Origin: Lewinellaceae bacterium
GTDB taxonomy: Bacteria; Bacteroidota; Bacteroidia; Chitinophagales; Saprospiraceae
Direction of reading: 5' to 3'
Length of the DNA stretch: 64,000 nt
Assembly: GCA_020636095.1 (NCBI GenBank)
Contig: JACJYN010000003.1
Coordinates: 1,488,001-1,552,000 of the forward strand
The notes under the pieces are model-generated. The model was given only the letters and a program-made list of their open reading frames with translations. It was not told the DNA's origin and ran no database searches. Below, piece after piece: positions 18,686 through 27,000 of the stretch (its first letter is position 1; each line of letters begins with the position of its first letter). The position numbers were made by a program, and so were the translations under genes.

Positions 18686-18798
18686 ATGCTCAAAAGGGAG
18701 AATGCCCATTTAAATTGGTGGATTGTTAGCTCTGACATGCTATGAGCAGAGCAGGGGGTGGTGACGTTAGATTGTCAAAGAATCAAAAATGAATGACT

Positions 18799-19275
18799 AT
18801 GTCTGAATATAATTATCTGACACGTGAAGGCTACATCCGGCTGAAAGCAGAACTGGAAAAAATGAAAACGGATGGCAGGGAAGAAGTGGCCAAAGCGATA
18901 GCCGAAGCCCGTGAAAAAGGGGATCTTTCGGAGAATGCCGAGTACGATGCCGCCAAAGATGCCCAGGGTATGCTGGAGTTGCGCATCAATGAAATGGAAA
19001 AGGTGCTGGCCAATTCCCGAATTCTCGACGAAAGCCAGTTGGATGCATCCAAAGTGACCGTGCTTGCTAATGTAACCATCAAGAACAAGAAGACAGGAAA
19101 GCAGCTGAAATACAAACTCGTCTCCGAAACAGAGGCCGACCTGAAGGCCCGGAAGATTTCGGTAAGCTCGCCTATGGGTAAGGGCCTGCTCGGCAAGGCT
19201 GTTGGCGACATGGCGATTGTAGAAACGCCCCGCGGCAATATTGAATTTGAAATTGTGGAAATTTCTCTCTCCTAA
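18799..19275 (+). CDS. greA: Transcription elongation factor GreA
   Basis: GreA rescues backtracked RNA polymerase by stimulating transcript cleavage in the secondary channel. The product of about 158 residues has the N-terminal antiparallel coiled coil (LTREGYIRLKAELEKM..., AREKGDLSENAEYDAAKDAQ) carrying the acidic tip residues D and E (GDLSENAEYD). The C-terminal FKBP-like domain (SSPMGKGLLGKAVGDMAIVETPRG) follows. An ATG six bases earlier (18793) would add two residues; I prefer MSEYNYL. It is followed after 15 bases by the HIT gene, probably in one transcript. The leader contains a strong hairpin, which recalls the known greA leader attenuation in enterobacteria, though that analogy is inference. 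Confidence 0.96.
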   Translation: MSEYNYLTREGYIRLKAELEKMKTDGREEVAKAIAEAREKGDLSENAEYDAAKDAQGMLELRINEMEKVLANSRILDESQLDASKVTVLANVTIKNKKTGKQLKYKLVSETEADLKARKISVSSPMGKGLLGKAVGDMAIVETPRGNIEFEIVEISLS

Positions 19276-19290
19276 ACAATCCTCTGCCAT

Positions 19291-19689
19291 ATGCCTAGTA
19301 TTTTCACGAAAATCATCCAGGGAGAGATCCCCGCTCATAAAATAGCAGAAACAGAAGATTTTCTTGCTTTCCTGGATATCAATCCACTGGCAAAGGGGCA
19401 TACTTTGGCGATCCCTAAGAAAGAAATTGATTATATCTTCGATATGGAAGATGATCAGCTCGCCGGCCTGATGGCCTTCGCCAAACAGGTGGCTAAAGCC
19501 ATTGAAAAGGTGGTGCCCTGTGAGCGGATCGGCATCTCCGTGATCGGGCTGGAAGTCCCCCACACCCACGTCCACCTGATTCCCATTAACGATATAGGAG
19601 ATATGAACTTCTCCAAACCGAAGTTATCTCCTTCTATGGAAGAGTTGGCGGAACTGGCCGGGGCTATCCGGAAACACTATGCGAAATGA
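19291..19689 (+). CDS. HIT family nucleotide-binding hydrolase (HinT-like)
   Basis: The 132-residue product has the histidine triad HTHVHLIP at residues 91-98 and the family opening MPSIFTKIIQGEIPAHKIAE. HinT-type proteins hydrolyse nucleoside phosphoramidates and acyl-adenylates in the cytoplasm. Length and motif order are normal for the family. It follows greA by 15 bases, an arrangement consistent with co-transcription but without an obvious functional link. It converges with ruvC, whose stop is about 35 bases away. Confidence 0.94.
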   Translation: MPSIFTKIIQGEIPAHKIAETEDFLAFLDINPLAKGHTLAIPKKEIDYIFDMEDDQLAGLMAFAKQVAKAIEKVVPCERIGISVIGLEVPHTHVHLIPINDIGDMNFSKPKLSPSMEELAELAGAIRKHYAK

Positions 19690-19724
19690 ATAATTGAAGA
19701 GGAGGAGATTCTATAGCGCTTTCT

Positions 19725-20288
19725 TCATCTGGCTTTATCCGGGTTGTCCTTCAGGTAACTACCCCAGTCGTTATACTTTTTCTGCCCGCTGAGAATACTT
19801 CCCGATTGATAAAAGTGGCAAACGGCGGTGGCCAGGGCATCGGTGGCGTCGAGGTAGTAGTTGTCCAGTTTAAAATCCAGGATATTGGAAAGCATGGCGG
19901 CTACCTGTTCTTTGGAGGCATTGCCGTTGCCGGTAACGGACTGCTTGATCTTTTTGGGGGAGTATTCCGTGATCCTCACGCCTTTGGTTATCGCCGCGGC
20001 AATAGCTACTCCCTGCGCTCTGCCCAATTTGAGCATAGACTGGGGGTTTTTACCGTAAAAAGGAGCCTCGATGGCCATTTCCCGGGGAGCATGGATTTCG
20101 ATAATGCTCTGCAGGCGCTCGAAGATGTGCTGCAATTTGTCCTGATGCTCCTGCATTTTTTTCAGATAGACTACCCCCATATCGAGTAGCCGCAGTTTCT
20201 TTTGCGCCACCTCCACGATGGCATACCCCAGAATATTGGTGCCGGGGTCAACGCCAAGCAGGCGGTAAGTATCTTTTTTTGTATCCAA
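19725..20288 (-). CDS. ruvC: Holliday junction endonuclease RuvC
   Basis: RuvC resolves Holliday junctions by symmetric nicking, working with the RuvAB branch-migration motor. The 187-residue product shows the RNase H-fold catalytic acids: D14 in LLGVDPGTNILGYA, E74 in MAIEAPFYGKNPQSM, and D147 and D150 in YLDATDALATAVCHF. Length is normal. ruvA is in the same window at 38.7 kb rather than adjacent, a dispersed arrangement that is common in this phylum. The upstream gap of about 160 bases, shared with a divergent membrane-protein gene, must hold both promoters; no consensus box stands out. Confidence 0.96.
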   Translation of the reverse strand: MDTKKDTYRLLGVDPGTNILGYAIVEVAQKKLRLLDMGVVYLKKMQEHQDKLQHIFERLQSIIEIHAPREMAIEAPFYGKNPQSMLKLGRAQGVAIAAAITKGVRITEYSPKKIKQSVTGNGNASKEQVAAMLSNILDFKLDNYYLDATDALATAVCHFYQSGSILSGQKKYNDWGSYLKDNPDKAR

Positions 20289-20451
20289 ACGTCTAAAGTG
20301 GTAAGGAATGATTTATAGCTATTCCTAAGTTTAAAAAAAAAATCCGGCTAGGGGAAACCTCCGGCTTTAGTCATCATGTTATAACAAGGTACCTAAAACA
20401 ACGGATAAAACAAAAGTTTTCAAAACCGTTGTTTTGTGTTGACATAAAAGT

Positions 20452-21516
20452 ATGCAAAAATGGGATAAAAAAACGGCCTTCAACCTGATCAATTGGCTGC
20501 TCAAGGGCACAATTGCGGCCGTTTTGATGTTTACCATTTATAAACAGGCCTTTGCCGAAGAGCGGTTGAGCCTGTTTTTTGAAGCGGTAAAGGCACTGCC
20601 GGGCATGGATAACTGGCGCTGGCTGGCGCTGGCTTTTTTACTGCTTCCCGCCAATTGGATACTAGAGACGCAAAAGTGGCGTTGCCTGTTGTGGCCTTTT
20701 TGGAAGATATCCTTTCAGCGGGCTTTCTCGGGAGTGATGGCGGGCGTGTCGCTTTCTCTTTTCACCCCCAATCGGGTAGGGGAGTACGGCGGCCGGCTGC
20801 TGGCGGTACCGGCGCGATACAACTGGCATGCCGTGATGGCTGCTTTGGTAGGAAACCTGGCGCAGTTGCTGATACTCATTGGCGGTGGCCTGCTGGGTGC
20901 GCTCTACGTCGCCGGCCTTTACTACCAGGAAGTGCAATTATTATTCAGCGGATTCTGGTGGCTGGCTGTAATGCTGTTGGGCCTGGTTTATGTCCTGTTC
21001 TTTAACATTGGTTGGCTGAGTGCAGTAGCCAGAATGCTGCCCCTGCCGCGAAAGGCACTGCGGCTGCTACTGTTGTTGAAGCGTTATAGCTCCGGGCGCC
21101 TGGGCCTTGCTCTGGGTTTGGCGGCGGCTCGCTATGCTACTTACAGCCTGCAGTTTTTTTGTTTGTTGGCGTTTTTTGGGCTGAAAGCCCCGGTGGGAGC
21201 AGCGTTGGCGGGCATTGCTACGATCTTTTTAATACAAACCAGCATTCCTTTGCCTCCGGTTTTGGGCCTGTTGGCTCGGGGTGAAGCGGCTTTGCTGGCC
21301 CTGGGGCCTCATGGGGATCAGGATGTGGCCATTCTCGCGGCTACCTTTGCTCTTTTTATAATAAACCTGGGCTTGCCCGCGTTAGTGGGAATGGCTGCCA
21401 TTTTTAAAATAAACGTCTTAAAATCATTAGGTTATGAAATTGAAGTTGTTCAGAATGAGCCTGATAGGCGCTATGCTGATACTTCTTATGGCTTTCGTCT
21501 CCCCGGAAAGGACTGA
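20452..21516 (+). CDS. Flippase-like integral membrane protein (LPG synthase TM domain family)
   Basis: The 354-residue product is a polytopic membrane protein with about eight hydrophobic segments. It resembles the lysylphosphatidylglycerol synthase transmembrane / UPF0104 family: an early NWILETQKWRCLL segment, then SLFTPNRVGEYGGRLLAVP, matching the family's P-R-x-GE motif. Members move or modify lipids or act in glycolipid export; no specific substrate can be assigned and no catalytic aminoacyl-transferase domain is present. The last 27 codons overlap, out of frame, the start of the DUF3108 gene, an unusually long overlap of 83 bases. Confidence 0.8.
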   Translation: MQKWDKKTAFNLINWLLKGTIAAVLMFTIYKQAFAEERLSLFFEAVKALPGMDNWRWLALAFLLLPANWILETQKWRCLLWPFWKISFQRAFSGVMAGVSLSLFTPNRVGEYGGRLLAVPARYNWHAVMAALVGNLAQLLILIGGGLLGALYVAGLYYQEVQLLFSGFWWLAVMLLGLVYVLFFNIGWLSAVARMLPLPRKALRLLLLLKRYSSGRLGLALGLAAARYATYSLQFFCLLAFFGLKAPVGAALAGIATIFLIQTSIPLPPVLGLLARGEAALLALGPHGDQDVAILAATFALFIINLGLPALVGMAAIFKINVLKSLGYEIEVVQNEPDRRYADTSYGFRLPGKD

Positions 21517-22303
21517 GTGGAATACAACCGCGCCGCCGCAAGTGGCTGAGGAAATATCACCCTGCAGCATCTACAACAATTCCTTTCGGCACGGTGAAAC
21601 GATCACGTACAAATTGTACTACAACTGGAACTTTGTATGGCTGGCCGCCGGAGAGGTCACTTTCCGGGTCCGGGAAAAGGATGACCAATACCACTTGTCT
21701 GCCTACGGCAGCACCTACAAATCGTATGAGTGGTTCTACAAGGTCCGTGACAAGTACGATACTTATGTCGATAAGAGCACCTTACTTCCGGTCATTTCTA
21801 TTCGCGATGTGCAGGAAGGTAAATACCGCCTGTACGATAAAGTAACGTTTGACCAGGGCCGGGCCAAAGCCTACTCCCTGCGGGGGAAGTCTAAAGAAAC
21901 GGCTGAACTGGCCGAATACGAGATCGATAATTGTATGCACGATATTCTTTCCATTATCTATTATACGCGAAATATTGAGTTTGATGGCCGTCAACCCGGA
22001 GATAAGATTCCGGTGAAAATATTTATGGATAAGGAAATCTGGCCATTGAAAGTTGAATACAAAGGCAAGGAAGAAAACGTAAAAATAAAAGGGTTGGGCC
22101 GTTTCAATACCATCAAATTCAGCCCCGAGGTGATCACCGGTTATGTCTTCGGGGAAGACAGCGCCGCGATGAATGTCTGGGCTTCAGACGATAAGAACAG
22201 GATTCCGCTCCTCATCGAGTCGCCGGTATCGGTAGGTTCCGTGAAGGCGGTGCTGAAAGAGTATAACGGCCTGCGCTACGATTTGAGCTCGGAAAGGGAG
22301 TAA
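21434..22303 (+). CDS. DUF3108-type periplasmic protein
   Basis: The 289-residue product starts with a signal peptide (MKLKLFRMSLIGAMLILLMAFVS). Its mature part begins near a beta-rich domain with phrases typical of DUF3108: FRHGETITYKLYYNWNFVWLAAGEVTFRV, then YKSYEWFYKVRDKYDTYVDKSTLLP, then a late GDKIPVKIFMDKEIWPLKVEYKG. Function is unknown; relatives are periplasmic or outer-membrane associated. A second ATG at 21455 would shorten the signal peptide but would still overlap the preceding gene. The next gene (DUF4230) begins 4 bases after its stop, so the three genes probably form one transcript. Confidence 0.82.
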   Translation: MKLKLFRMSLIGAMLILLMAFVSPERTEWNTTAPPQVAEEISPCSIYNNSFRHGETITYKLYYNWNFVWLAAGEVTFRVREKDDQYHLSAYGSTYKSYEWFYKVRDKYDTYVDKSTLLPVISIRDVQEGKYRLYDKVTFDQGRAKAYSLRGKSKETAELAEYEIDNCMHDILSIIYYTRNIEFDGRQPGDKIPVKIFMDKEIWPLKVEYKGKEENVKIKGLGRFNTIKFSPEVITGYVFGEDSAAMNVWASDDKNRIPLLIESPVSVGSVKAVLKEYNGLRYDLSSERE

Positions 22304-22307
22304 GAAA

Positions 22308-22943
22308 ATGAAGAAAATCCTTGCCATTATTGGCCTCCTCGCCGTCTTTGGCCTGGGCTTCTGGGCCGCCAGCTGGTATTTCCGGCAAAAAGCGGAGGAG
22401 GAAATCCGAAGCCAGTCTACCGTCCTTTTGGAAAAAGTGCAACAGGTGCGGAAGCTCGTCACGGTGGAGGGCAACTTCAGCGAGCTCTACGATGAGACCA
22501 ACCTACGCAAGTTCACCATCTATGTTCCTATGCCCAGTACCTGGAGCTTTTCCAAACAGGCCATCCTCAAGGTGACGGGCAAGGTGCTGGTCGGTTATGA
22601 TATGGAAAAGATCAGCGTCACGGTAGATAGCCTGCAGCGCCGCATCCTTATCGGCAACCTGCCTGAGCCCCGCATTCTCTCTATCGACCACGAAGTGGAA
22701 TACAAAAACCTGGAAGAAAGCTTTTTCAATAGTTTCACCCCCGAAGATTATACCCGCATCAACAAGAACGCCAAAGCCGTACTGCGACAGAAGGCCGAAG
22801 AGAGCCGCCTGATCGATGAGGCCCGAAAGGAGGGCAATCAAATGCTGGATGTCATGCGCTTCATGGTGGAATCCGCCGGCTGGCAACTGGTGGTGGAGCA
22901 GCACGGAATAGAGGTGTCGGTGGATAGCTTGTTGAAGAATTGA
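22308..22943 (+). CDS. DUF4230 domain membrane-anchored protein
   Basis: The 211-residue product has one N-terminal membrane segment (ILAIIGLLAVFGLGFWAASWYF). A soluble domain with the DUF4230 pattern follows: VQQVRKLVTVEGNFSELYDE, then KVLVGYDMEKISVTVDSLQRRILIGNLPEPRILSIDHEVEY. It ends with a helical, charged tail (LRQKAEESRLIDEARKEGNQML). The function of the family is unknown; the domain is outside the inner membrane by topology prediction. It follows the DUF3108 gene by 4 bases, suggesting translational coupling. Confidence 0.82.
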   Translation: MKKILAIIGLLAVFGLGFWAASWYFRQKAEEEIRSQSTVLLEKVQQVRKLVTVEGNFSELYDETNLRKFTIYVPMPSTWSFSKQAILKVTGKVLVGYDMEKISVTVDSLQRRILIGNLPEPRILSIDHEVEYKNLEESFFNSFTPEDYTRINKNAKAVLRQKAEESRLIDEARKEGNQMLDVMRFMVESAGWQLVVEQHGIEVSVDSLLKN

Positions 22944-22988
22944 ATTTAAGAAATTCCTTCTCCGGCGATTTTGCCGGATTGTTAAGGG

Positions 22989-23135
22989 ATGCTATTGATG
23001 CTCTTTTTTCCGCAGCTGCGGAAAAAATGATGTTGCGCCCTACGGGCGGGTCTTCGCATCCATAGCATCAACTGGCCCACAGGGCCGTAGCATCGTTCTT
23101 TGGCCTCGGCCAAAGAAAAAGCATCCATAGCATCA
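22989..23135. repeat. Cluster of four different palindromes with a 15-base direct repeat
   Basis: Between two convergent genes lie TTTTTTCCGCAG/CTGCGGAAAAAA (a perfect 24-base palindrome, 23004-23027), GCCC-tac-GGGC (23037-23047), GGCCC-aca-GGGCC (23074-23086) and TTCTTTGGCC-tc-GGCCAAAGAA (23096-23117). GCATCCATAGCATCA occurs twice, at 23056-23070 and 23121-23135, and a partial inverse form GATGCTATTGATGC starts the region. Any of these hairpins could terminate transcription in both directions. The regular alternation of palindromes and related spacers is unusual. Confidence 0.65.
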
Positions 23136-25118
23136 CTTAAACAACAACCCCACCGTCACAAAGAACGACTGCTCATTCGTCACTCTCCCCTCAAACGGCT
23201 CCCCGTTCCTCTCCACGAGAATCCTGTCATCCAGTGGCAAACGCTCCTTTTTGTTGAAGAACTGCCGGCGCTCCTTGAGGTAGAGGTGTTGTTGGCGGGC
23301 GAAGGGCAGCATATAGCCCCCTCTGATGAACAGCTCCTGGCCGGGGTGTAACTCCAGCGCCATTTCCAAAGACAGCTTGAGGCTGTGGATGCGGCTGCCG
23401 TAGTACAGGTTGATCCGGCCGGAGTTGAACCGCTTCATATCTGCTTTAAACTTTCCGAACTCATTGGTGGCCGCACCGATCTTGCGGGCGTACTTCAGGT
23501 GACTGTGTTGTGCCGTTGCCCGGACGAAGAAAGGCCGCCCTTTCGACAGGTTGAGCTGGGCGCCCAGCCCCAGGGAGCGCTCCCGGTAGAGGCTGTTCCA
23601 CAGGTCGCGCGACCAGCCGCCGCGAACGAAGAAGTTGGGGTGGAAGAACAGGTTGAGGTCGAGGTGGGCGACGGGCTCGAAGCGGCGGGTTTCCCAGTCG
23701 CTTTCGGTATCGAGGATAGCCGGGCCGTCGGCGTTTTCCAGGAAGGCGGCCCGCATATTGGCCGCCGGGGTTTCCAGAAAATGAGCGCCCAGGCCTAAGG
23801 CCGACTGGAAGCGCCATTTGAAGCCGTCGGGCTTATCCATGGCAGGCGTGACTTTGCCCATGATCTCCGTACCATCGCTGTTGGCGCGGAGGACGGAATC
23901 GCGCCGCGTTTGCAGGCGGGCAATGAAAGTGCTGTCGAATACCTCCGACGCCTTTTCCTGGTTGCGCATCTGCACCACGGTCTGCTTCAGGCTGGCGCTC
24001 AGGGGAGTGGTGTTGTAATTGTTCCAGAAGCCTTCATCGTACTCGCCGGTGATTTCCAGGAATTCGTCGCCCCGCTTCAGCCGGTCCAGATAAGGCACCG
24101 GTTGGCCGCGGCCGGTTTGGATTTCTGTGATGGCGATCTCGTTGCTGTAGATGCCGCCGTCGCGGTAAACGCCCTCCCGCAGCGCATTGCTGAAATACCA
24201 TTTATCTTCCAGTTTACGGTAGTTGACGGTGTAGCGATTGGCCTTCCAGTTGCCGGCGTAGAGCGGGTAGTCGTCGATCTTGCGCAGCCCTTCCGGCAGA
24301 ATTTCAAACTGCGCGCGGAGGAAGGCAAAGGATAAGGTGTCGATGTAAATGGAGCCCTTCATCCGCCCCTTCTGGCCTTCCGCCTTATCGAAACCAATGA
24401 CATAAACCGGCTTGCCCTCGTAGAAGGTCACCGTTTCGATCCAGTATTTATAATCATCAAAGTAGGCCTCGTCGATAAAATCCTCCCGGTTTTTTACGAA
24501 ATCAAAACGATGGGCGGCCATGTGCCCGGAGGAAAATCCGGAATGTTGCTCTACCTCTTCGGCCGAGAGTATGACCTTGCGCCCCTGAATGAGGCCCACC
24601 TGCCCTTCTTTGGAATTGCTATAGCTGGTTTTGTAAATATCCAGTACGCCTTCGGCCATATACAGGTATTCCTGAACGGCATTGGTTCGGGATTCCCGGT
24701 AAAAACCGGTCACGGAGTTGGGGTAGTCCGGATAGTTGTCGGGGATGCGGCGAACGGCGCGGCGGATGATGTCTTCCACTGCCCGTTCATCCATAACGAC
24801 GATCTCCTGCAAGCTGGTCGGTGCGGCTTTGATCCGGATGGTGACGGGGGTTTCCAGGCTGTGCAGGGCCCGCTCGTACGTGGCGTAACCAATGAAGGAA
24901 ACCGATAACTTAGACTGAGTATAGGCTTGGGGGATTTTGAGCGTAAAGGCGCCGTCGCCGCCGGTTGTAGTGCCGATTCCCTTTTCGGGAATGCCGACAT
25001 GAGCGTAGGCCAGGGGCTTGCCGGTATCGGCATCCTGTACTTTTCCGGTGATGACGATGGTTTGGCTGTACATCAGGCTGCTGAATAGCAGCAGGAAGGT
25101 GAGTGTTAACAGTCGCAT
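23133..25118 (-). CDS. Outer-membrane protein with carboxypeptidase-like regulatory domain (DUF5686 type)
   Basis: The product of about 661 residues starts with a signal peptide (MRLLTLTFLLLFSSLMYSQ). It then has a CarboxypepD_reg-like beta-sandwich (TIVITGKVQDADTGKPLAYAHVGIPEKGIGTTT, LSVSFIGYATYE). The central region (IIRRAVRRIPDNYPDYPNSVTGFYRES, GFDKAEGQKGRMKGSIYIDT) is typical of the TonB-receptor-like DUF5686 proteins of Bacteroidota. The C-terminal part is beta-strand-rich and ends in LLFK. No plug domain is present, so it is not a TonB receptor. The ATG at 25118 is preferred over the in-frame one at 25178 because it begins the signal peptide. Function unknown; location is probably the outer membrane. 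Confidence 0.78.
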   Translation of the reverse strand: MRLLTLTFLLLFSSLMYSQTIVITGKVQDADTGKPLAYAHVGIPEKGIGTTTGGDGAFTLKIPQAYTQSKLSVSFIGYATYERALHSLETPVTIRIKAAPTSLQEIVVMDERAVEDIIRRAVRRIPDNYPDYPNSVTGFYRESRTNAVQEYLYMAEGVLDIYKTSYSNSKEGQVGLIQGRKVILSAEEVEQHSGFSSGHMAAHRFDFVKNREDFIDEAYFDDYKYWIETVTFYEGKPVYVIGFDKAEGQKGRMKGSIYIDTLSFAFLRAQFEILPEGLRKIDDYPLYAGNWKANRYTVNYRKLEDKWYFSNALREGVYRDGGIYSNEIAITEIQTGRGQPVPYLDRLKRGDEFLEITGEYDEGFWNNYNTTPLSASLKQTVVQMRNQEKASEVFDSTFIARLQTRRDSVLRANSDGTEIMGKVTPAMDKPDGFKWRFQSALGLGAHFLETPAANMRAAFLENADGPAILDTESDWETRRFEPVAHLDLNLFFHPNFFVRGGWSRDLWNSLYRERSLGLGAQLNLSKGRPFFVRATAQHSHLKYARKIGAATNEFGKFKADMKRFNSGRINLYYGSRIHSLKLSLEMALELHPGQELFIRGGYMLPFARQQHLYLKERRQFFNKKERLPLDDRILVERNGEPFEGRVTNEQSFFVTVGLLFK

Positions 25119-25306
25119 GATTCTGGTTTTATACTGACGTTCACCTGGCTTGTTTTCCAACCCAGGCAAAGTCAGCATATACTAGCTGTACGCCAGCATA
25201 GGTGAATGTAGATGGTTTTCCCCCGGATGACGGTGAGGAGGGTACGAAGTTACAACGAACTTTTTTTTTAACGTATTCTGTTACTATTTAGCATAAGGCT
25301 ATGGAT

Positions 25307-25403
25307 ACCTCTGGTGCGAAATTTTGTAAGCAAACCTTCCCCTTTCAAGGGGAATGAGAAGGGGTTCCGGCAAAAAAAGCCTACAAAATTTCGCGCCAGG
25401 GGT
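25307..25403. repeat. 97-base element with 25-base terminal inverted repeats
   Basis: The left end 25307-25331 and right end 25379-25403 match in inverse orientation at 22 of 25 positions (core GCGAAATTTTGTA). The interior holds a second hairpin, CCCCTTTCAAGGGG. It lies in the roughly 530-base gap between the divergent DUF5686-type gene and purD. No transposase or coding frame is inside, so it is either a MITE-like element or a strong regulatory hairpin. Confidence 0.65.
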
Positions 25404-25647
25404 TAAATCACCATGATGCTGAATAGTTACCGTATTCTTAAAGGTTGGAGACTTTGGGGGAACTATGGCAATAAAGTGGGAAGTATGAAATTTGAACACA
25501 CGCTTATCCTTGATTCTTCCTTTCCTGGCCAGTATCATCGGGGTCTCAGCACGATCGGCACGGCCTCCGTCCTTCTAAACGCGCTCACTTCCCAAACGTC
25601 TCAACATTTTTCCTCATCTTTGCAGGAGAAGCAAAACCTCGGTGACG
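25404..25647. other. purD upstream region with a partial copy of the 38.4-kb element end
   Basis: Bases 25480-25498 (GAAGTATGAAATTTGAACA) are identical to the 19 bases at 38558-38576, which include most of the right end of the MITE-like element there; similarity continues as C(A)CGCTTA versus AGCTCTTA. The matching left end is not found here, so this would be a solo or decayed end. A near -7 box (TCATCTTTG) lies about 35 bases before purD. No gene is supported. Confidence 0.5.
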
Positions 25648-26916
25648 ATGAAAATTCTCCTGCTTGGCGGCGGCGGCCGCGAACATGCCTTTGCCTGGAA
25701 AATGAAGCAAAGCCCACTGTGCGAACAGTTGTACATTGCCCCGGGCAATGCCGGAACGGCGGCCCTTGGCACGAATGTACCCCTCAGCCCCAATGACTTC
25801 GAAGCAGTCGGTGCGTTTGCCCTGAAGGAAAAGATCGAAATGCTCGTCGTCGGGCCGGAAGAACCGCTGGTGCGGGGCATTTACGATTATTTCAAAGGGA
25901 ATGAACAACTCAAGAACATCCACGTAATCGGCCCATCGAAAAAGGGCGCGCAGTTGGAAGGCAGTAAAGCCTTTGCCAAAAAATTTATGATGGAGCGGGA
26001 TATTCCCACGGCAGCCTATGCGGAGTTCACGCAGGATACGCTGGAAGAGGGCCTGGCTTATATCCGGCAACACGCCACTCCTATTGTCCTCAAGGCAGAT
26101 GGGCTGGCGGCAGGAAAAGGGGTGCTCATTTGCCAGTCGGTAGGGGAAGCCGAAGATGAATTGCGGGCCATGCTGTCCGGTAAATTCGGGGAGGCCAGCG
26201 CTAAGGTGGTGGTGGAGGAATTTCTGGATGGCATCGAGTTCTCGGTTTTTGTCATCACCAATGGCAGACAGTACAAGATTCTGCCGGTAGCCAAGGATTA
26301 TAAACGCATCGGCGAGGGCGACAGCGGCCTGAATACCGGCGGTATGGGGTCTGTTTCTCCCGTGCCGTTCGTCGACGAAAACCTGATGCGCAAGGTAGAG
26401 AACTGGATCATCAGCCCGACTCTAACCGGCTTGCAGGAAATCGGCGCGCCGTATGTCGGGTTTATCTTTTTTGGCCTGATCAAGGTAGGGAACAGCCCTT
26501 TCGTTATCGAGTACAATTGCCGGATGGGCGACCCGGAAACAGAGGCCGTCCTGCCCCGCCTACAGTCCGACCTGGTTGAGCTTATGCTCGCTGCCGATAA
26601 ATCTACGCTCGACGAAGAACAGCTGATCGAAGATCCTCGCTTTGCCGCCACCGTCATCCTGGTCTCGGGCGGCTACCCGGAAGCCTATGAAAAAGGAAAA
26701 ACCATCACCGGGCTGGAGGAGGTGGCGGGCAGCATCCCCTTCCACGCCGGCACCAAACTGGAAGACGGCCTGGTGAAGACCAACGGCGGGCGGGTCATCG
26801 CCCTTACTTCTTATGGAATGGACATCAGGTCGGCCGTGGATACTTCCCTGGAGAATGCTGAAAAGGTCCAATATGAGGGAAAATATTATCGTAAGGATAT
26901 AGGTTTTGATTTGTAA
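25648..26916 (+). CDS. purD: Phosphoribosylamine-glycine ligase (GAR synthetase)
   Basis: PurD joins glycine to phosphoribosylamine using ATP in the second step of de novo purine synthesis. The product of 422 residues begins with MKILLLGGGGREHAFAWKM, the family's dinucleotide-like loop. It shows the ATP-grasp segments APIVLKADGLAAGKGV-like (TPIVLKADGLAAGKGVLIC), VVVEEFLDGIEFSVFV, and VIEYNCRMGDPETEAVLPRL with metal-binding residues. Length is normal. ATG at 25648 is used; an in-frame GTG six bases earlier adds nothing useful. No other pur genes are in the window. Confidence 0.96.
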   Translation: MKILLLGGGGREHAFAWKMKQSPLCEQLYIAPGNAGTAALGTNVPLSPNDFEAVGAFALKEKIEMLVVGPEEPLVRGIYDYFKGNEQLKNIHVIGPSKKGAQLEGSKAFAKKFMMERDIPTAAYAEFTQDTLEEGLAYIRQHATPIVLKADGLAAGKGVLICQSVGEAEDELRAMLSGKFGEASAKVVVEEFLDGIEFSVFVITNGRQYKILPVAKDYKRIGEGDSGLNTGGMGSVSPVPFVDENLMRKVENWIISPTLTGLQEIGAPYVGFIFFGLIKVGNSPFVIEYNCRMGDPETEAVLPRLQSDLVELMLAADKSTLDEEQLIEDPRFAATVILVSGGYPEAYEKGKTITGLEEVAGSIPFHAGTKLEDGLVKTNGGRVIALTSYGMDIRSAVDTSLENAEKVQYEGKYYRKDIGFDL

Positions 26917-27000
26917 TGATTTATGAAATTAATTTCTGGTGTGACCGAACAGGTAAGTTTTTGATTTGAGTAAGTGGATAGATGAAAATTTAGTTTAGAA

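Noticed and set aside
22989..23135. Possible CRISPR array
   Set aside because: Spacers and repeats are irregular in length, only one short repeat is exact, and the dominant feature is palindromes of different sequence. No cas genes are present.
25413..25796. 127-codon frame overlapping the start of purD
   Set aside because: It overlaps purD out of frame and has no features; the purD start is well supported.
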